Positions 60,712-64,000 of a stretch of DNA of 64,000 nt are shown one piece after another. Below the pieces are notes generated by a model. It was given only the letters and a program-made list of their open reading frames with translations. It searched no databases and had not been told where the DNA came from. The DNA is taken from NCBI RefSeq assembly GCF_009753675.1, contig NZ_WQLV01000005.1, forward strand, positions 124,001-188,000, written 5' to 3'. A program made the translations under genes and the position numbers. The DNA is from Parasedimentitalea huanghaiensis (GTDB taxonomy: Bacteria; Pseudomonadota; Alphaproteobacteria; Rhodobacterales; Rhodobacteraceae). The number at the start of each line of letters is the position of its first letter. Positions within the stretch are counted from its first letter, which is position 1.

Positions 60712-62145
60712 GTGTCAGACCTGTTTGACGACCCGACACCGGGTCAAAACACTCCCGTATTCACCGTTTCCGAGCTTTCCGGAGAGGTAAAGCGCACGCT
60801 TGAGGGCACGTTTGGCCGCATTCGGGTGCGCGGCGAGGTGGGGCGTATCTTCAAGGCGCGCTCGGGGCATTTGTATTACGACGTCAAAGACGACAAATCT
60901 GTGCTGGCCTGCACCACCTGGAAGGGGCAGGTGTCGAAGCTGGCGGTGGTGCCCGAAGAAGGGCTGGAGGTGATTGTCACCGGCCGCCTGACCGCCTTTG
61001 GTGCGCAGTCGAAATACAATATGAACGTCGAGGAAGTCGCCGTTGCCGGGCAGGGCGCGTTGATGGCGTTGCTAGAGAAACGCAAGAAACAGCTAGAGGC
61101 CGAGGGATTGTTTGCGCCCGAGCGTAAACAGGCGCTGCCCTACCTGCCGCGTTTCATTGGCGTGGTGACATCGCCATCCGGCGCGGTGATCCGCGATATC
61201 CTGCACCGTCTGCGCGACCGTTTCCCACGCAAGGTACTGGTCTGGCCCGTCGCAGTCCAAGGCAAAAACTGCGCGGCAGAGGTCGCCAATGCCATCAACG
61301 GCTTCAATGGCTTCACTCCCGGTGGGGCACTGCCGAGACCGGACCTGGTCATCGTTGCCCGTGGCGGTGGCTCGGTCGAAGATCTGTGGGGCTTTAACGA
61401 AGAAATCGTCGCGCGCGCAGTCGCGGCCTCGCAGATCCCGCTGATTTCGGCCGTCGGGCATGAAACAGACACCACCTTGATTGACTATGTCTCTGACCAG
61501 CGCGCGCCAACACCCACGGCAGCGGCAGAATTGGCGGTACCAGTGCGGCTGGAACTGCTGGCCTGGACAGGCGAGCAGGGCGCTCGGATGACCCATGCCG
61601 TCGGCCAATCAGTGCAGCAACGCAAACAGCGGCTAAAAGACATGTCGCGGGCCATGCCCAAACCCGAACGACTGTTGGATGATCCGCGCCAAAAGCTGGA
61701 TATTTTGTTCGATAAGTTGCCCAACGCCTTGATTCGCGGCGTCCAAAATCGTCGGGTTCAGCTCAGCCAGAAATCCGCGGGGCTGCGCCCACAGGCGTTG
61801 CAGCAATTGATGGCCAGACGGCACGATAAGTTGATCAGCCTGTCGTCACAACTAAATCTGCGAACGACTTCGCAGAACTTGGCCCTGCACAAAGAACGCC
61901 TGGAACATCTTTCCAAGCAACTCGATGGCCTCCATCAACAACGGATTGAAAAAACCCGACAGCAGCTAGACGCCGCAGGCCGACAGTTGGAAATTCTTAG
62001 CTATCGGGCAACGCTGGATCGCGGATATGCGGTGGTACGGGACGCAGGCCAGTTGATCACTAGCAAAGCAACAGCGGCCAAGGCTTCGGCGCTTGAGATT
62101 GAGTTTTCTGATGGAACGATCAAACTGGGCGGAGCCGAGGACTAA
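60712..62145 (+). CDS. xseA: Exodeoxyribonuclease VII large subunit
   Basis: The large subunit of exonuclease VII, degrading single-stranded DNA. The 477-residue protein has the N-terminal OB fold (FTVSELSGEVKRTLEG, about 17-32), the central catalytic region (VVTSPSGAVIRDILHRL; ISAVGHETDTTLIDYVSDQRAPTPTAAAE, in part VGHETDTTLIDYV) and a C-terminal coiled coil (about 280-430). The GTG at 60712 is the only start before the OB fold. The small subunit xseB is not adjacent. Confidence 0.97.
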   Translation: MSDLFDDPTPGQNTPVFTVSELSGEVKRTLEGTFGRIRVRGEVGRIFKARSGHLYYDVKDDKSVLACTTWKGQVSKLAVVPEEGLEVIVTGRLTAFGAQSKYNMNVEEVAVAGQGALMALLEKRKKQLEAEGLFAPERKQALPYLPRFIGVVTSPSGAVIRDILHRLRDRFPRKVLVWPVAVQGKNCAAEVANAINGFNGFTPGGALPRPDLVIVARGGGSVEDLWGFNEEIVARAVAASQIPLISAVGHETDTTLIDYVSDQRAPTPTAAAELAVPVRLELLAWTGEQGARMTHAVGQSVQQRKQRLKDMSRAMPKPERLLDDPRQKLDILFDKLPNALIRGVQNRRVQLSQKSAGLRPQALQQLMARRHDKLISLSSQLNLRTTSQNLALHKERLEHLSKQLDGLHQQRIEKTRQQLDAAGRQLEILSYRATLDRGYAVVRDAGQLITSKATAAKASALEIEFSDGTIKLGGAED

Positions 62146-62198
62146 CTATTTGTGCGTAATTTCTTTTTGCTAAAAATACTCAAATCCCGGCCTTGGTC

Positions 62199-62603
62199 TC
62201 AGACGCCGACTTCTGGTCCGTAACACAGCATATCCTCATCCAGATCCTCTACTTCGTAGAGCTCCGTAGCACGTGGGTCACTTTCGAATTGCGCGATCAG
62301 GCCTTCTGGTTCCAGCGCAAATCTCCAGCATTGAGGCGTATTGTTGTCTTCATAGACAAAACAGATTTGATCGGCGTCTTCGTACCAGTGGCCTTTTTGG
62401 CATCGGCCATCGAGAAATGACCACAACACCTGACGATCTGGCAGATAGCGTTCCACGCCATAGATTGTGCCCTCAAATCCATAATACAAAGTGCGTCCAA
62501 GGGTGTAGCGATCAAAGGTCTCGCCGGTGAGCTGTTCGCCAGCAGTCAGCGGTGCTGGCTGCAACAATGAAAACATCAGGGGAATCATTAAAATAACGCG
62601 CAT
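62199..62603 (-). CDS. Secreted protein of unknown function
   Basis: A 134-residue exported protein with a signal sequence (MRVILMIPLMFSLLQPAPLTAG). The mature part has several cysteines (GRCQKGHWYEDADQICFVYED, TPQCWRFAL and MLCYGPEV), about four, which could make two disulfides. The family is conserved-looking in the group but I cannot name it. It lies between xseA (convergent) and the broken alkane-monooxygenase gene. Confidence 0.65.
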   Translation of the reverse strand: MRVILMIPLMFSLLQPAPLTAGEQLTGETFDRYTLGRTLYYGFEGTIYGVERYLPDRQVLWSFLDGRCQKGHWYEDADQICFVYEDNNTPQCWRFALEPEGLIAQFESDPRATELYEVEDLDEDMLCYGPEVGV

Positions 62604-62630
62604 GGGCCAATAGTGTCAGAAATTGCCTCT

Positions 62631-63616
62631 TCAGGCCACGGTGTCAGTTTTTCCAACTACGCCAAAACGCCGTGCCATCACTCTGCGCCACAAAGGTGCC
62701 AACAGCGCGATGGCCTCCATTTCCGGAATCGCAAAGGGCAGTACCGGCATATCCCTGCGCAATCCTAGTTCCGGGTAGCGCCGTTGAGGGGCAAGTGGTG
62801 GTCCGAATGGCGTGGCGCATTCAGCATCATCGCTGAGGAGTACCAGTGCGGAGCGTTCCAGGAATGCCCTGGCCCAACGGGTTCCACCCTCCCCGATCCT
62901 GTCATGGCAGACTGCAAGCCGTAGTGCTGGACGCAATCTACCGGAAAAATTTGGAGCTGAGCGTAGCCAGTCAGCAGCAAATACAAAAGCAACAGGGGCG
63001 CACCGCCAGCAACTGTGGCCAGTATCAGTGCAAAGGATGCGCCACCACAATATCCGACATAAGGGTGGCTCCATGCTGTAGCCGGCACTGATTTACGTGT
63101 CGGGAGCCTATCGTCTGCGCGTAGTCCGGCGCGGAAAGACCCAAGCCACGCTCGCAGGAGAAAGCAGTAAACCTCTTCTCCACGGCGGGCGGTGTTTGGA
63201 TCATCACGCGTAGCCACCTGCGGATGGTGCACACGCAGATGGGCGGACACATGATGGCCGATCAACATGGTCGTGTAGATTAATGACCCAAGTCGTCGCA
63301 TCCGGCGAAGTGGATGATGGATTAATTCGTGGGCATTGGGATGTGACACTTGTCCCATAGACAATCCCACAGGCATTTTGATCAACAATAGTGCGAAATG
63401 CGCCAGTACCAAGGCAATGGAGAGCAAGTCCGCTAGCGGGAAAGCACCATCGGAGGTTGCTCTGGTCCTTTTGACAACAGCGCGCGGCCGCAATCTAGCT
63501 CTGGCAGCAGAAACCGAAGCTTCGTTTTGAAGTAAAAGCTCACGATCTTTGTTATTCGGCGACTTCGGTCGAGTTTTTTGCAACATTTGCCTGAGGCGCT
63601 TTGCAAGTGGCACCAA
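62631..63616 (-). pseudogene. Broken alkane-monooxygenase-like membrane di-iron gene
   Basis: A minus-strand frame to 62765 carries the membrane di-iron histidine motifs of AlkB-type alkane monooxygenases (HELIHH, HHVSAHLRVHH with ATRDDPNTARRGEEVY, and HSWNAPHWYSSAMMLNAPRHSDHH). It then stops early. The expected continuation QRRYPELGLRRDMPVLPFAIPEMEAIALLAP (in part QRRYPELGLR, PEMEAIALLAP) is in another frame (62631 on). The join needs a one- or two-base change near 62790. The N-terminal part (LQKTRPKSPNNKDREL) does not look like AlkB, and the first helices seem shortened, so the gene appears decayed rather than merely mis-sequenced. Confidence 0.8.
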
Positions 63617-63656
63617 TCCGCATTAGGTGGGTGTGAAACCCTTTGCGGAGACTAAG

Positions 63657-64000
63657 ATGGCGTTTTTCTCTAAGTTAAAAGACCGGTTGTTCAAGTCTTC
63701 TTCGAAGCTAGAGCAGGGGTTGGACGCTATTGTCGAAGATGCGGCTGAGACCGCAGCGCCATCGCCAACACCTGCACAGGAGACAACACCCGTGTCGGTT
63801 ACCACTCCAGATGTTGCTGCGGTGGCTGCTCCTGAAACGAGCTCACCGAGCTTGGTTGGCCGCTTGCTTGGCCGAAAAGCTGACGAGCCGCGCCGGGTGC
63901 TGGACGATGATATGCTGGAACAGCTCGAAGAGTTGTTGATCAGCTCGGACATGGGCGTGGATACCGCACTGCGGGTCACCGCCAATATGGCCGAGGGCCG
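63657..64000 (+). CDS. ftsY: Signal-recognition-particle receptor FtsY (partial)
   Basis: The start of ftsY, cut off by the window's end after 114 complete codons. It begins MAFFSKLKDRLFKSSSKLEQGLD, has an Ala/Thr/Pro-rich acidic linker typical of the A domain, then LVGRLLGRK and VLDDDMLEQLEELLISSDMGVDTALRVT (in parts: MLEQLEELLISSDMGV), the N-domain helices of the FtsY GTPase. ATG at 63657 has GCGGAG upstream. Confidence 0.92.
   Translation, partial: MAFFSKLKDRLFKSSSKLEQGLDAIVEDAAETAAPSPTPAQETTPVSVTTPDVAAVAAPETSSPSLVGRLLGRKADEPRRVLDDDMLEQLEELLISSDMGVDTALRVTANMAEG

Overview
The window looks like chromosomal DNA of an alphaproteobacterium of the order Rhodobacterales (Roseobacter group). The evidence is the mix of housekeeping genes typical of that group (lepA, efp, rpmB, pyrG, secG, purA, purD, xseA, hflK-hflC-degP, ftsY), together with several small lineage-type proteins: a DUF2842 protein, a DUF2497/PopZ-like polar protein, the small secreted family often labelled 'arginine transporter', and a conserved 105-residue protein next to efp. 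No rRNA, tRNA, CRISPR array, prophage or transposase gene was found.

Layout. 1-9.2 kb: hrpB and divergent meaB, a DUF1127 protein opposite a LysR regulator, rpmB with a promoter and terminator, a copper pair (DUF2946-like and PCuAC), a sirtuin, a low-molecular-weight phosphatase and a second LysR. 9.3-15.5 kb: small secreted and cytosolic proteins, then lepA flanked by two unrecognised genes. Each of these two ends at a copy of the same two-hairpin palindromic element, and a diverged tandem repeat lies directly after lepA. An entericidin lipoprotein (45 residues) follows. 15.6-22.8 kb: a DksA-like protein, a PhnA-domain protein, a PCMT-family methyltransferase, tolC, a PopZ-like protein, cobQ, a small conserved gene and efp. 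22.9-30.5 kb: a periplasmic protein, an ABC membrane domain without an ATPase, ygfZ, a glycosyltransferase, an MsbA-like ABC exporter, a 59-residue membrane protein, a hisC-like aminotransferase and a crotonase. 30.8-38.8 kb: a nuclease-family secreted protein, class I aldolase, pyrG, secG, a three-gene cobalt-type nitrile hydratase operon, purA and DUF2842. 38.8-51.2 kb: a 706-residue disordered acidic protein, thiamine pyrophosphokinase, a GST-sdaA-EamA operon, rpiA-gor, and hflK-hflC-DUF2065-degP. 51.2-54.2 kb: a convergent gap with a possible small RNA, a Crp/Fnr regulator, a peptidoglycan-binding lipoprotein, a 2Fe-2S ferredoxin and a VCBS-like secreted protein. 54.2-64 kb: an accessory stretch with a 69-bp structured repeat in two copies and three genes broken by frameshifts (ankyrin, glycine-rich-domain-like, alkane-monooxygenase-like), interleaved with EEP phosphatase, MFS, purD and xseA, and ending inside ftsY.

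The window is mostly ordinary core chromosome. The less explained content is the pair of unknown genes around lepA with their matching terminal palindromes, three families of structured extragenic repeats (one with the GTAG head typical of REPs moved by RAYT-type transposases), the convergent intergenic region with a perfect Crp-type operator and strong terminator at 51.3-51.43 kb, and the cluster of single-base frameshifts at the right end.
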